DNA of 64,000 nucleotides from Streptomyces sp. Mut1 (GTDB taxonomy: Bacteria > Actinomycetota > Actinomycetes > Streptomycetales > Streptomycetaceae), in contig NZ_CP120997.1 of assembly GCF_030719295.1 (NCBI RefSeq), positions 2,046,001 through 2,110,000 on the forward strand, given 5' to 3'. The notes under the pieces are model-generated. The model made no database searches and was not told where the DNA came from. It saw only the letters and a list, made by a program, of their open reading frames with translations. Positions 22,961-31,294 of the stretch are shown here, one piece after another (positions within the stretch are counted from its first letter, which is position 1; the number at the start of each line of letters is the position of its first letter). The position numbers were made by a program, and so were the translations under genes.

Positions 22961-25144
22961 TCAGTCCCGGGGGAGGCCGAGGATGCGCTCGGCGACGACG
23001 TTGAGCTGTACCTGGGTGGTGCCGCCCGCGATGGTCAGGCAGCGCGACATCAGGAAGCCGTGCACCGCCCGCTCCCCCGGCCCTTCGCACACCGCTCCCG
23101 CGGGACCGAGGAGTTCGAGGGCGAGTTCGGCGGTCTTCTGCTGGTGCGTGGTCCGGACGAGCTTGCGTACGGAGGCGCCCGCGCCCGGTTCGAGCCCGGA
23201 GACCTGCTGGAGGGTGGTGCGCAGGCCGATGCAGGCCAGGGCGTGGGCCTCGGCGGCGAGGGCTCCGATCCGGGCGCGCTGGGCCCCGTCGAGTGCGGCG
23301 GCGCGGCCGATCAGCGCTTCCAGGCCGGTGTCGAAGGTCATCTGGTCGGCCATGTGGACGCGTTCGTTGCCCAGGGTGTTGCGGGCGACCCGCCAGCCGC
23401 CGGCGGGCTCGCCGACGAGCGCGTCGAGGGGCAGCAGCACGTCGTCGAAGTACACCTCGTTGAAGAGGGCGTCGCCGGTGATCTCCTTCAGCGGGCGGAT
23501 GTCGATGCCTTCGGTGTTCTTCATGTCGACGAGGAAGTAGCCGAGGCCCTGGTGCTTGGGCGCGTCCGGGTCCGTCCTGGCGAGGAGGATCCCGTGGTCG
23601 GCCCACTGGGCGGCGCTCGTCCACACCTTCTGGCCGTTGATCCGCCAGCCCTCGGGGGTGCGTTCGGCCCGGGTGCGCAGCGAGGCGAGGTCGGAGCCGG
23701 CGCCGGGTTCGGAGAAGAGCTGGCACCACAGGAGGTCGCCGCGCAGGGTCGGCGGGAGGTAGCGCTCCTGCTGCTCGGCCGTCCCGTGGGCGAGGAGCGA
23801 GGGCACCACCCAGGTGGCGATGGAGAGGTCGCTCAGCTTCACGCCCTGGGCGCGTAACTCCTGCTGGATCGCCAGCTGTTGTACGGGGCCCGCGTCCAGG
23901 CCGTGGGGTGCGGGCAGATGGGGTGCGGCGTAGCCGGTGGGGGCGAGGGCGCGGCGGGCGGCCTTCGGGTCGAGGCCCCGGGCGGCGGCGACGGCCTCGC
24001 GGGCCGCGGCGCGGTGGGCCTCGGCCTCCGGCGGGAGTTCCAGGGCGAGTTCGCGGCGGGCCCCGGCGGCGGCGAGCCGTACCGCCCGCTGCCGGTGGGT
24101 GTCGCCGGACCCGAGCAGCTGGCGGGCGACCAGGGCCCGGCGCAGATACAGGTGGGCGTCGTGCTCCCAGGTGAAGCCGATGCCGCCGAGGATCTGGATG
24201 GCGTCCTTGGCGCAGCCGTACGCGGCGTCGAGCGCGGTGGCCGCGGCGAGGGCGGCGGTCAGCCCCCGTACGTCACCGCTGCGGTGCGGGTCGGCGGCCG
24301 CGCGGGCGGCGTCCCAGGTGAGGGCGCGGGCCTGTTCGAGGCGTACGAGCATGTCGGCGCAGAGGTGCTTGACGCCCTGGAACTGCCCGATGGGCCGGCC
24401 GAACTGCTCGCGGACCTTGGCGTGTTCGGTGGCGGTCTCCAGGGCGTGGGCGGCGGTTCCGCACGCCTCGGCGGCGAACAGGACGGCGGCCAGGTCGGTC
24501 ACGAGGTCCGGGCCGAGGCGCAGCAGCCGTCCGGCGGGGACGTGGACGCCGGCGGCCCGGACCTCGGCGGTGGGCCGGGTCGGGTCGGCGCCGAGGTGGG
24601 GGCGCACGGTGAGCCCCGGCGCCTCGGCGTCCACGGCGAACCAGCGGACCGCGCCCTCGCGGGTGGCGGGGAGGAGGAGCAGTCCGGCGTCGGCCCCGGA
24701 CAGGACGGGGGGCGCCGTGCCTTCGAGCAGGTGGCCCTCGCCGTGCGGGACGGCGGTGAGGCTGCCGGGGCCGAGGGCGGCGGCGCCGGTGCGGCGGCCG
24801 CTGGCGAGGTCCCGGAGCAGCGCGTCCGCGCCGGCGGTGTGCAGGGCGGCGGTGGTGAGGGCGTGCGCCAGGTAGGGGCCGGGCAGTGCGGCCCGGCCGG
24901 CCTCTTCGAGGACGACGGCGAGGTCGAGGAGGTCGCCGCCGGAGCCCCCGTACGCCTCGGGCAGATGGATGGAGAGCAGGCCCTGTCCGGCGAGGCCGTC
25001 CCAGTACGCGGGGCGTGCGCCGGGGGGTGCGGGGGCGTCCGCGTCGAGCAGTTCGCGGACCGCGCCGGGGGGTACGGCTCTGGCCAGCCATCCTCGTACC
25101 GCCTGTGCGAGCGCCCTGTGTTCTTCGGTGATCCCGATGCCCAT
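22961..25144 (-). CDS. fused tandem acyl-CoA dehydrogenase (FadE34/ChsE3-like)
   Basis: 727 residues, about twice a normal acyl-CoA dehydrogenase. First ACAD unit about 1-360: GITEEHRALAQAVRGWL, IHLPEAYGGSGGDLLD, TATEHAKVREQFGRPIGQFQ, QILGGIGFTWEHDAHLYLRR. Second unit about 385-727: LLWCQLFSEPGAGSDLASL, EGWRINGQKVWTSAAQWADHG, LGNERVHMADQ, and the C-terminal TIAGGTTQVQLNVVAERILG. Both copies of the usual EGT(A/S)QIQ Glu position are replaced, as in steroid-type FadE subunits. Mycobacterial FadE34, encoded beside kstR, is a comparable fusion acting on steroid side-chain CoA esters; substrate here is inferred. Start ATG 25144 is six bases after GAGG; 25150 is the alternative. Confidence 0.92.
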   Translation of the reverse strand: MGIGITEEHRALAQAVRGWLARAVPPGAVRELLDADAPAPPGARPAYWDGLAGQGLLSIHLPEAYGGSGGDLLDLAVVLEEAGRAALPGPYLAHALTTAALHTAGADALLRDLASGRRTGAAALGPGSLTAVPHGEGHLLEGTAPPVLSGADAGLLLLPATREGAVRWFAVDAEAPGLTVRPHLGADPTRPTAEVRAAGVHVPAGRLLRLGPDLVTDLAAVLFAAEACGTAAHALETATEHAKVREQFGRPIGQFQGVKHLCADMLVRLEQARALTWDAARAAADPHRSGDVRGLTAALAAATALDAAYGCAKDAIQILGGIGFTWEHDAHLYLRRALVARQLLGSGDTHRQRAVRLAAAGARRELALELPPEAEAHRAAAREAVAAARGLDPKAARRALAPTGYAAPHLPAPHGLDAGPVQQLAIQQELRAQGVKLSDLSIATWVVPSLLAHGTAEQQERYLPPTLRGDLLWCQLFSEPGAGSDLASLRTRAERTPEGWRINGQKVWTSAAQWADHGILLARTDPDAPKHQGLGYFLVDMKNTEGIDIRPLKEITGDALFNEVYFDDVLLPLDALVGEPAGGWRVARNTLGNERVHMADQMTFDTGLEALIGRAAALDGAQRARIGALAAEAHALACIGLRTTLQQVSGLEPGAGASVRKLVRTTHQQKTAELALELLGPAGAVCEGPGERAVHGFLMSRCLTIAGGTTQVQLNVVAERILGLPRD

Positions 25145-25185
25145 GCGCATCCTCGCCGGTCGCAGCCACTGGAACGGCGCAAGAG

Positions 25186-25199
25186 TAGAACACGTTTCA
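25186..25199. promoter_or_regulatory. KstR-type operator upstream of acyl-CoA dehydrogenase
   Basis: TAGAACACGTTTCA matches TnnAACnnGTTnnA at all eight fixed bases, 42 bases upstream of the dehydrogenase start. One base separates it from the CTGAC-N5-GTCAG element. Confidence 0.75.
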
Positions 25200-25200
25200 A

Positions 25201-25217
25201 TCTGACGGAAGGTCAGA
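25201..25217. promoter_or_regulatory. TCTGAC-N5-GTCAGA inverted repeat
   Basis: Perfect 6-bp arms with a five-base spacer (GGAAG), adjacent to the KstR-type box; 57 bases from the dehydrogenase start. Arms and spacing are identical to the site at 54942. The remaining 195 bases to the MFS start contain no gene that I can see. Confidence 0.7.
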
Positions 25218-25412
25218 CGCAGGCTCGATCCCGACGGTTGTGCGGGCCCGGGGGCGAGCGCGCCCCGTTCGCACCTGGTTCACCGGAATACGCCGTAGCC
25301 GAAGAAGGTTCACCCTGCACAGACTTGGCGGTCGACGCTGTCCACGACCGGGACACACGACCGTTCGCCCCACCCCTGTCGCCGCTCCCACCGCTGCCCG
25401 GAGGCCGCACGC

Positions 25413-27254
25413 ATGCCACAGCCGACGCACGAACAGCCCGCCGCGGAGCTTCCTGATCCGCGCGCGAGGGCGGGCCGGGGGATCGTTCCCGTCCTCGCCT
25501 TCGCGGGCATCACCGTCGCGGTGATGCAGACCCTGCTCGTCCCCGTCATCAAGGATCTGCCCGCCCTTCTGCACACCTCCCCCTCCGACGCGACCTGGGT
25601 GATGACCGCCACCCTGCTCGCCGGAGCCGTCTCCACCCCGATCATGGGGCGGCTCGGGGACCTGAACGGCAAGCGCGGGATGCTGCTGGCCAGCCTCGCC
25701 GTGATGGTCGTCGGCTCACTGATATGCGCCTTCACCGACGACCTCGTGATCATGATCGTGGGCCGCGCGCTCCAGGGCTTCGCCATGGGCGCGATCCCGC
25801 TGGGCATCGGCATCATGCGCGACGAGCTGCCGCGCGAGAAGCTCGGTTCGGCCATGGCCCTGATGAGCTCCTCGATCGGGGTGGGCGGCGGACTCGCGCT
25901 GCCCGCCGCCGCGCTCGTCGCCCAGCACACCGACTGGCACACCCTCTTCTTCGGCTCCGCCGGGCTCGGCGTGCTGGCCATGGTGCTGACCGTGCTGGCC
26001 GTGCCCGAGACCTCGTCGCGCGCCCCCGGCCGGTTCGATGTCGTCGGGGCGCTCGGCCTCTCGCTCGGCCTGGTCCTCCTGCTGCTGCCCATCACGAAGG
26101 GCGGCGACTGGGGCTGGGCCTCGCCCACCACGCTCGGGCTGATCACCGCTTCCCTGGTCGTGCTGGTGCTGTGGGCGCTGTTCGAGCTGCGCAGCGACGC
26201 CCCGCTGGTCGACCTGCGGACCTCGGCCCGCCGCGAGGTGCTGCTGACCAACCTGACCTCGATCATGGTCGGGGTCGCCTTCTACGCCGTCTCACTGGTC
26301 CTGCCCCAGCTGCTCCAGCTGCCGAAGTCCACCGGCTACGGCCTCGGCCAGTCGATGGTGGTCGCCGGCCTCTGCGTGGCCCCGCTCGGCCTGACGATGA
26401 TGTTCGTCGCCCCGCTGTACGCCCGGATCTCCGCCCGGCGCGGCCCGAAGGTCTCCCTGATCCTCGGCATGCTGGTCATCGCCGTGGGCTACGGGGCCGG
26501 GCTCGGCCTGATGAGCGCCGCCTGGCAGACCGTGGTGATCGCGGTGATGCTCGGCGCCGGCATCGGGCTCGCGTACTCCTCGCTGCCCGCCCTGATCATC
26601 GGCGCCGTCGACGCCTCCGAGACCGGCGCGGCCAACGGGCTGAACACCCTGATGCGCTCCATCGGCACCTCCGTGTCGAGCGCGGTGATCGGCATGGTCC
26701 TGGCCCACACCTCGACGCGGATGGGGACGGTCGCGGTGCCCACCATGCAGGGGTTCCGCATCTCGTTCCTCATCGCGACGGGGGCGGTGGTGGCCGGGCT
26801 CGTCCTGGCCTCGTTCCTGCCGTCGCGGCGCGCCGCCACCGCCCCGGTGCTCCTGGCGAGCAGCGAGGGCGACGCGGCGGCCCGGCGCGCCGCCGCCGGG
26901 GTCCTGGACGCCGGAATCCTGGACGCTGCCGGAGGGGCCGTCGCCCCGCTCCCGCTGCCGGGCCCGCAGGGGTTCAGGGGCCGGGTGCTGGAGGCCGACG
27001 GGGCGCCGGTGGCCGGGGCCAATGTGACCCTGATCGACCGGCAGGGCCGGCAGGCCGGGCTGACCACCACCGACGCCTCCGGCCGCTGGGCGCTCACGGC
27101 CCCCGGCTCCGGCACCTTCGTGCTGGCCGTGTCCGCCACCGACTACGCGCCGCGCGCCTGGCCGGCGGCCTGCCCCGCGGGCGGCGGCGCGGTGGACACG
27201 GACCTGGTGCTGACGGTCAGCGTGCCGGAGCGTCGAACCGCGCTGCGGTCGTGA
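25413..27254 (+). CDS. MFS transporter with C-terminal carboxypeptidase-regulatory-like domain
   Basis: 613 residues. Residues about 20-470 form a 14-helix DHA2-type transporter: VMQTLLVPVIKDLPALL, MGRLGDLNGKRGMLLA (motif A), VGRALQGFAMGAIPLG and SSIGVGGGLALPAAALV. After a short linker (residues about 480-520), residues about 525-605 form a beta-sandwich of the CarboxypepD_reg type: FRGRVLEADGAPVAGANVTLID, GLTTTDASGRWALTAPGSG, FVLAVSATDYAP. Such domains are normally extracellular and rarely attached to MFS proteins. RBS GGAGG lies eight bases before the ATG. The last 38 bases overlap the convergent peptidase E gene. Substrate unknown. Confidence 0.92.
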   Translation: MPQPTHEQPAAELPDPRARAGRGIVPVLAFAGITVAVMQTLLVPVIKDLPALLHTSPSDATWVMTATLLAGAVSTPIMGRLGDLNGKRGMLLASLAVMVVGSLICAFTDDLVIMIVGRALQGFAMGAIPLGIGIMRDELPREKLGSAMALMSSSIGVGGGLALPAAALVAQHTDWHTLFFGSAGLGVLAMVLTVLAVPETSSRAPGRFDVVGALGLSLGLVLLLLPITKGGDWGWASPTTLGLITASLVVLVLWALFELRSDAPLVDLRTSARREVLLTNLTSIMVGVAFYAVSLVLPQLLQLPKSTGYGLGQSMVVAGLCVAPLGLTMMFVAPLYARISARRGPKVSLILGMLVIAVGYGAGLGLMSAAWQTVVIAVMLGAGIGLAYSSLPALIIGAVDASETGAANGLNTLMRSIGTSVSSAVIGMVLAHTSTRMGTVAVPTMQGFRISFLIATGAVVAGLVLASFLPSRRAATAPVLLASSEGDAAARRAAAGVLDAGILDAAGGAVAPLPLPGPQGFRGRVLEADGAPVAGANVTLIDRQGRQAGLTTTDASGRWALTAPGSGTFVLAVSATDYAPRAWPAACPAGGGAVDTDLVLTVSVPERRTALRS

Positions 27255-27945
27255 GCAGCCGGGACACATCCGTCCCCGCCGCCAGCTCCCGGGGCGCCGA
27301 GCCCCGCGTGAACAGCCGGGCGGGGCGGGCCCCGTCGACCCGGGCGGTCTCGCCCTCGACGCGCAGCCACGACCCCTCGCGCAGGCCGAGCACGGGCACG
27401 TCGTTCTCCTCCAGGAATTCGGTGAGCCGCTCCTCGCGGGTCTCGCCCTTGTGGGTGCTGTCCGGGTCCGGGTCGAGGTAGTGCGGGTTGATCTGGAACG
27501 GGACGAGGCCGAGGGTCTCGAAGGACGGCGGCTGCACGATGGGCATGTCGTTGGTCGTCCGCAGGGTGGGCGCCGCCATGTTCGTCCCGGCGCTCGCCCC
27601 CATGTACGGCAGCCCCGCCCGCACGGCCCCGCGCACCGCGTCCCGCAGCCCGGTCCGGTACAGCGCGCTCAGCAGCCGGAAGGAGTTGCCGCCGCCGACG
27701 AACACCGCGTCGGCGGCCTCCAGCGCGGCGACCGGGTCGGTGTGTTCGTGGACGCCGTGCACGCCGATCCCCGCCGGTTCGAGGGCGTCGCGGACGCGTG
27801 CGGTGTACGTGGCGTGGTCGGCGAGCGCGTAGGGGACGAAGGCCAGCCGGGCGCCCGCGGGCAGGAAGGCGGTGACCGTTTCGAGGGCGTGTTCCAGGTA
27901 ACCGCGGCCGTACTGGGTGGAGTTGGAGAGCAGGAGCAGATTCAC
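27217..27945 (-). CDS. pepE: peptidase E (S51 family alpha-aspartyl dipeptidase)
   Basis: 242 residues. S51 features: start MNLLLLSNSTQYGRGYLEH, AVFVGGGNSFRLLSAL oxyanion loop, catalytic Ser in YMGASAGTNMAAPT (about residue 119), and NPHYLDPDPDSTHKGETREER with the catalytic His. Cytosolic hydrolysis of N-terminal Asp dipeptides is known for the family. It lies 25 bases downstream of the IclR regulator gene on the same strand, so the two are probably cotranscribed. Together with the divergent M20 peptidase operon this suggests peptide scavenging. Confidence 0.94.
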   Translation of the reverse strand: MNLLLLSNSTQYGRGYLEHALETVTAFLPAGARLAFVPYALADHATYTARVRDALEPAGIGVHGVHEHTDPVAALEAADAVFVGGGNSFRLLSALYRTGLRDAVRGAVRAGLPYMGASAGTNMAAPTLRTTNDMPIVQPPSFETLGLVPFQINPHYLDPDPDSTHKGETREERLTEFLEENDVPVLGLREGSWLRVEGETARVDGARPARLFTRGSAPRELAAGTDVSRLLTTAARFDAPAR

Positions 27946-27970
27946 GGGGTTCCTCTTCGGGGTTGCTCGG

Positions 27971-28798
27971 TCAGGTCGTGGGGGTGCGGCGCGTCCGGGG
28001 CTTCGGGCGCTGCGGCGGGTGGGTGAGGCGCTTCTCCAGCAGTCCGGCGGCGTGCCGCAGCGCTTCGAGGCGGTTCTCCGGCGCCCCGTCGAACCGCTCC
28101 TCGGCCCCGCCCAGGCTGAGGCTTCCGTAGGGTTCGCGGCCCAGGAAGACGGGTACGGCGACGGTCGCGATGCCGGTGTCGTACTCGCCGACCGTCCAGG
28201 CGTACCCCTGGGCGCGGACCTTCAGGAACTCCTGTTCCAGCGCGTCCGGATCGGTGACGGTCCGGTCGGTGAAGCGGGCCATCGGGCGCCCACGGAACAG
28301 CCGGTGGCGCTGCTCGTCGGGCAGACAGGCGTAGAAGGACTTGGCCGTCGCCCCGGCGTGCGCCGGGTAGAGCTCGCCGACCAGCGGGTAGTAGCGCAGC
28401 GGTCCCGTCTCGCCCTCCTCGGCGGCCACGCACCGCATGTGGAAGTTGTCGGGCAGGCAGAACAGCACGGTGTCGCCGGTGACGCGGCGCAGCTCCTCCA
28501 GGACCGGTCCGGCCAGCAGCTCCAGTGATCCCGAGCGCTCCCAGAGCCTGCCCAGGCGCAGCACGGCGGGGCCGATGCGGTAGCGCCGGGTGGCCGGGTC
28601 GGAGACCAGGAAGCCGCGCCCCGCGAGGGTGGCGAGGAGGCGCTGCGCCACGGAGGTGTCCCAGCCGAACTCCGCCGCGACCTCGGTGACGCCCCAGTCG
28701 GGCCGGGTCCGCTCGAAGGCCAGCAGCACGAGCAGCGCCCGGTCCACGGTTTGCAGGGCTCCGGCGGGGGTGCGCCGGTCCAGATCGAACTCCGTCAT
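27971..28798 (-). CDS. IclR-family transcriptional regulator
   Basis: 275 residues. N-terminal winged HTH (about 15-75): ALQTVDRALLVLLAF, GVTEVAAEFGWDTSVAQRLLATL, GFLVSDPATRRYRIG. C-terminal IclR effector domain (about 90-255): FHMRCVAAEEGETGPLRYYP, GELYPAHAGATAKSFYA, VGEYDTGIATVAVPVF. A basic Pro/Arg tail ends the protein. Start ATG at 28798 has GGTGAG at a proper distance; ATG at 28804 is the alternative. It is divergent from the DUF1177-permease-M20 operon, whose expression it most likely controls. Confidence 0.93.
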   Translation of the reverse strand: MTEFDLDRRTPAGALQTVDRALLVLLAFERTRPDWGVTEVAAEFGWDTSVAQRLLATLAGRGFLVSDPATRRYRIGPAVLRLGRLWERSGSLELLAGPVLEELRRVTGDTVLFCLPDNFHMRCVAAEEGETGPLRYYPLVGELYPAHAGATAKSFYACLPDEQRHRLFRGRPMARFTDRTVTDPDALEQEFLKVRAQGYAWTVGEYDTGIATVAVPVFLGREPYGSLSLGGAEERFDGAPENRLEALRHAAGLLEKRLTHPPQRPKPRTRRTPTT

Positions 28799-28952
28799 GG
28801 CCATCTCACCATTCAGACGTGAATTGCAGATAACGGGAAATCATTGCGCTCAACGCTATCCGATCCCGAATCTGCTCTCAGCACCCCGTCCGGAGCCCCG
28901 GCTCCCTGGCGGGCTCCGGACGGGTGTGACGGATGCGCGAGAAAGGCCCCCC
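28799..28952. promoter_or_regulatory. divergent promoter region of IclR gene and DUF1177 operon
   Basis: An unusually AT-rich stretch for this window (about 28818-28860) contains TTGCAGATAACGGGAAATC followed by ATTGCGC, giving two direct ATTGC copies about two helical turns apart. It is a plausible IclR operator region between divergent start codons. Confidence 0.45.
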
Positions 28953-29906
28953 ATGTTGAAGTACGTACTGGACCTCGTCGACCTGCTCGACGACCCCCGG
29001 GCCGATGGCAGGACGGTCGTCGACTACCTGGACGCCGCGGCGGGGGCCGAGGGCTCGTCCGCACAGGTCACCACCGTGGCCGGTGAGCGGGGCTCGACGG
29101 ACTTCGTCTCGGTCCGCGTCCCCGGTTCCCGTGGGCGTACGGCCGGGGGCGACGCCCGCACGCTCGGCGTCGTCGGCCGGCTCGGCGGTATCGGCGCCCG
29201 GCCCGAGGTCACCGGCCTGGTCTCCGACGCGGACGGGGCCGTCTCGGCGCTCGCCGCCGCCGCGAAGCTGCTCGACATGCGCCGCCGGGGCGATGTGCTG
29301 CCCGGCGATGTGATCGTCGCCACCCACATCTGCCCGAGCGCGCCGACCGAGCCGCACGACCCGGTGCCGTTCATGGGCTCGCCCGTGGACATCGCCACCA
29401 TGAACCGGCACGAGGTGACCGGCGAGATGGAGGCGGTGCTCTCCATCGACACCACCAAGGGCAACCGGATCATCAACCACAAGGGCCTCGCCCTGTCACC
29501 CACCGTCAAGGAGGGCTGGGTGCTGCGGGTCAACGAGCAGCTGGGCGAGCTGCTGGCCGTGGTGACCGGTGAGCCGTTGGTCACGTACCCCGTGACCACG
29601 CAGGACATCACGCCGTACGGTAACGGTGCACACCACATCAATTCGATCCTCCAGCCCTCCACCGCCACGGCCGCCCCCGTGGTCGGCCTGGCCGTCACCT
29701 CGGCCGCCGCGGTGCCGGGCTGCGGGACGGGCGCGAGTCACGAGAGCGACATCGCGTCGGCCGCCCGCTACGCCGTGGAGGTCGCCAAGGCCTTCGGCGG
29801 CGGCCGGCTGGACTTCCACGACGCCGTGGAGTTCGACAACCTCGTCAGCCGCTACGGCCCGCTGACCCACCTCCAGACCTTCGGCCGTACACCCCAGGAG
29901 TCCTGA
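28953..29906 (+). CDS. DUF1177 family protein
   Basis: 317 residues from ATG at 28953, preceded by GAAAGG. The sequence begins MLKYVLDLVDLLDDPRADG and contains THICPSAPTEPHDPVPFMGSP (split here as THICPSAPTEPHD and PVPFMGSPVDIATMN), SIDTTKGNRIINHKG, and VPGCGTGASHESDIASAARYA. These His/Asp/Glu-rich blocks suggest a metal-dependent catalytic site, but the family has no assigned reaction. It overlaps the permease start by one base (TGATG). Genomic context here, a permease and an M20 peptidase under an IclR regulator, points to uptake and hydrolysis of a small amide or peptide-like nutrient. Confidence 0.9.
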   Translation: MLKYVLDLVDLLDDPRADGRTVVDYLDAAAGAEGSSAQVTTVAGERGSTDFVSVRVPGSRGRTAGGDARTLGVVGRLGGIGARPEVTGLVSDADGAVSALAAAAKLLDMRRRGDVLPGDVIVATHICPSAPTEPHDPVPFMGSPVDIATMNRHEVTGEMEAVLSIDTTKGNRIINHKGLALSPTVKEGWVLRVNEQLGELLAVVTGEPLVTYPVTTQDITPYGNGAHHINSILQPSTATAAPVVGLAVTSAAAVPGCGTGASHESDIASAARYAVEVAKAFGGGRLDFHDAVEFDNLVSRYGPLTHLQTFGRTPQES

Positions 29907-31294
29907 TGGCAGCCGCCCCTCAGTCCGGTGCCGTGGCCCGTGAGGCCAAGAGCATCGGCAGCGACGACTACGCGCTCTCGCGCGTCCCGCGCGACAAGCG
30001 GTTCGGTTTCTGGTCGATGCTGCTCCAGTGGCTGGCCCAGTCCGGTTCGATCTCGCAGTTCACGCTCGGCGCCACCATCGGTGTCGGGATGACCTTCGCC
30101 AACGCCTTCTGGGCGTTCACGCTGGGCGCGGTGATCCTGGAGGTCGTGATCTTCGCCATCGGCCTGGCCGGGATGCGCGAGGGTCTCGCCACCCCGATGC
30201 TGACCCGCTGGGTGGGCTTCGGCCGCAACGGCTCCGCGCTGGTCAGCTTCGTGATCGCGGTCAGCCTGGTCGGCTGGTTCGGTGTCCAGAACACGATCTT
30301 CGGCGACAGCGTCTCGGCGCTGGTCGGCGGACCGTCCTGGATGTGGTGCGTGCTCGCGGGCATCGCCATCACCGCCCTGGTGATCTTCGGGTTCAAGTAC
30401 ATGGCGAACTTCGCGAAGATCGTCACCCCGCTCTTCTTCGCGATGGTGGCCTTCTCCGTCATCCGCACGCTGAACGACCACTCGCTGAGCGAGCTGGTCC
30501 ACTCGCCGCCGCCGGGCGACACGATCCCGCTGGCCGTCGCGGCCACCGCCATCGCGGGCGGCTACATGACGGGCGCGATCGTCTCCCCGGAGATGACCCG
30601 CTACAACCGCAAGGGCTCGCACGTCTTCCTGCAGAGCGCCTCGTCCATGATCCTCTCCGAGTACATCGTCGGCCTGACCGGCGTGCTCCTGGGCCACCTG
30701 GTCAAGAGCAGCGAGGTCTCGCACATCGTGCTCTCCACCTCCGGCGCCTTCGGTGTGCTCGTCGTCCTGATGTCCACGGCGAAGATCAACGACTGGAACC
30801 TGTACGGCTCCTCGCTCGGCGTCGTCAACTTCTTCCAGGTCGTCTTCGGCAAGCGCGTCCACCGCGGCGCGGTCACCATCGTCCTCGGCGTCGCCGGAAC
30901 GCTTCTGTCCGCGGTCGGGATCATGAGCCACTTCACCGAGTTCCTCACGATCCTCGGCGTCGCGATCCCGCCGATCGGCGGCATCATCGTGGCCGAGTAC
31001 TGGATCGTGAAGCGGATGCGCAGGCCGCTGGACGAGACCCGGGCCTCCGAGACCCTGCCGGCGTCCTCGCCGACCTGGGTCCCCGCGTCCCTCGCCATCT
31101 GGGTCGCCGCGTTCTGCGTCGGCAAGTTCTACGACGGCGGCATCCCGGCCCTGAACTCGCTGGCCACCGCCTTCGTCCTGTACAGCGTCCTGGGCCTGCT
31201 GGGCTGGATCAGGCCCTACGGCACCTCCGCCCTGGACGACGAGGACGGCACCACCCCCGCCGCCCGCACCACCACCCCCGTGGGAGCAGCATGA
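29906..31294 (+). CDS. NCS1-family (cytosine/purine/hydantoin) permease
   Basis: 462 residues with about twelve membrane segments. NCS1-like features: RFGFWSMLLQWLAQSGSISQ at the first helix, SLVGWFGVQNTIFGDSV, AVAATAIAGGYMTGAIVSPEMTRY (TM6 region) and GVAIPPIGGIIVAEYWIVK near TM10. It imports nucleobase-, hydantoin- or allantoin-like compounds by sodium or proton symport; the specific ligand cannot be read from the sequence. The stop overlaps the M20 peptidase start (ATGA). Confidence 0.93.
   Translation: MAAAPQSGAVAREAKSIGSDDYALSRVPRDKRFGFWSMLLQWLAQSGSISQFTLGATIGVGMTFANAFWAFTLGAVILEVVIFAIGLAGMREGLATPMLTRWVGFGRNGSALVSFVIAVSLVGWFGVQNTIFGDSVSALVGGPSWMWCVLAGIAITALVIFGFKYMANFAKIVTPLFFAMVAFSVIRTLNDHSLSELVHSPPPGDTIPLAVAATAIAGGYMTGAIVSPEMTRYNRKGSHVFLQSASSMILSEYIVGLTGVLLGHLVKSSEVSHIVLSTSGAFGVLVVLMSTAKINDWNLYGSSLGVVNFFQVVFGKRVHRGAVTIVLGVAGTLLSAVGIMSHFTEFLTILGVAIPPIGGIIVAEYWIVKRMRRPLDETRASETLPASSPTWVPASLAIWVAAFCVGKFYDGGIPALNSLATAFVLYSVLGLLGWIRPYGTSALDDEDGTTPAARTTTPVGAA

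Noticed and set aside
21666-23729. N-terminal extension of the MFS exporter frame to 1166 residues
   Set aside because: Upstream of 21665 the frame is out of phase with the thiolase/dehydrogenase genes and gives Arg-rich noise. The MFS sequence begins normally at MTPMVDVSTP.
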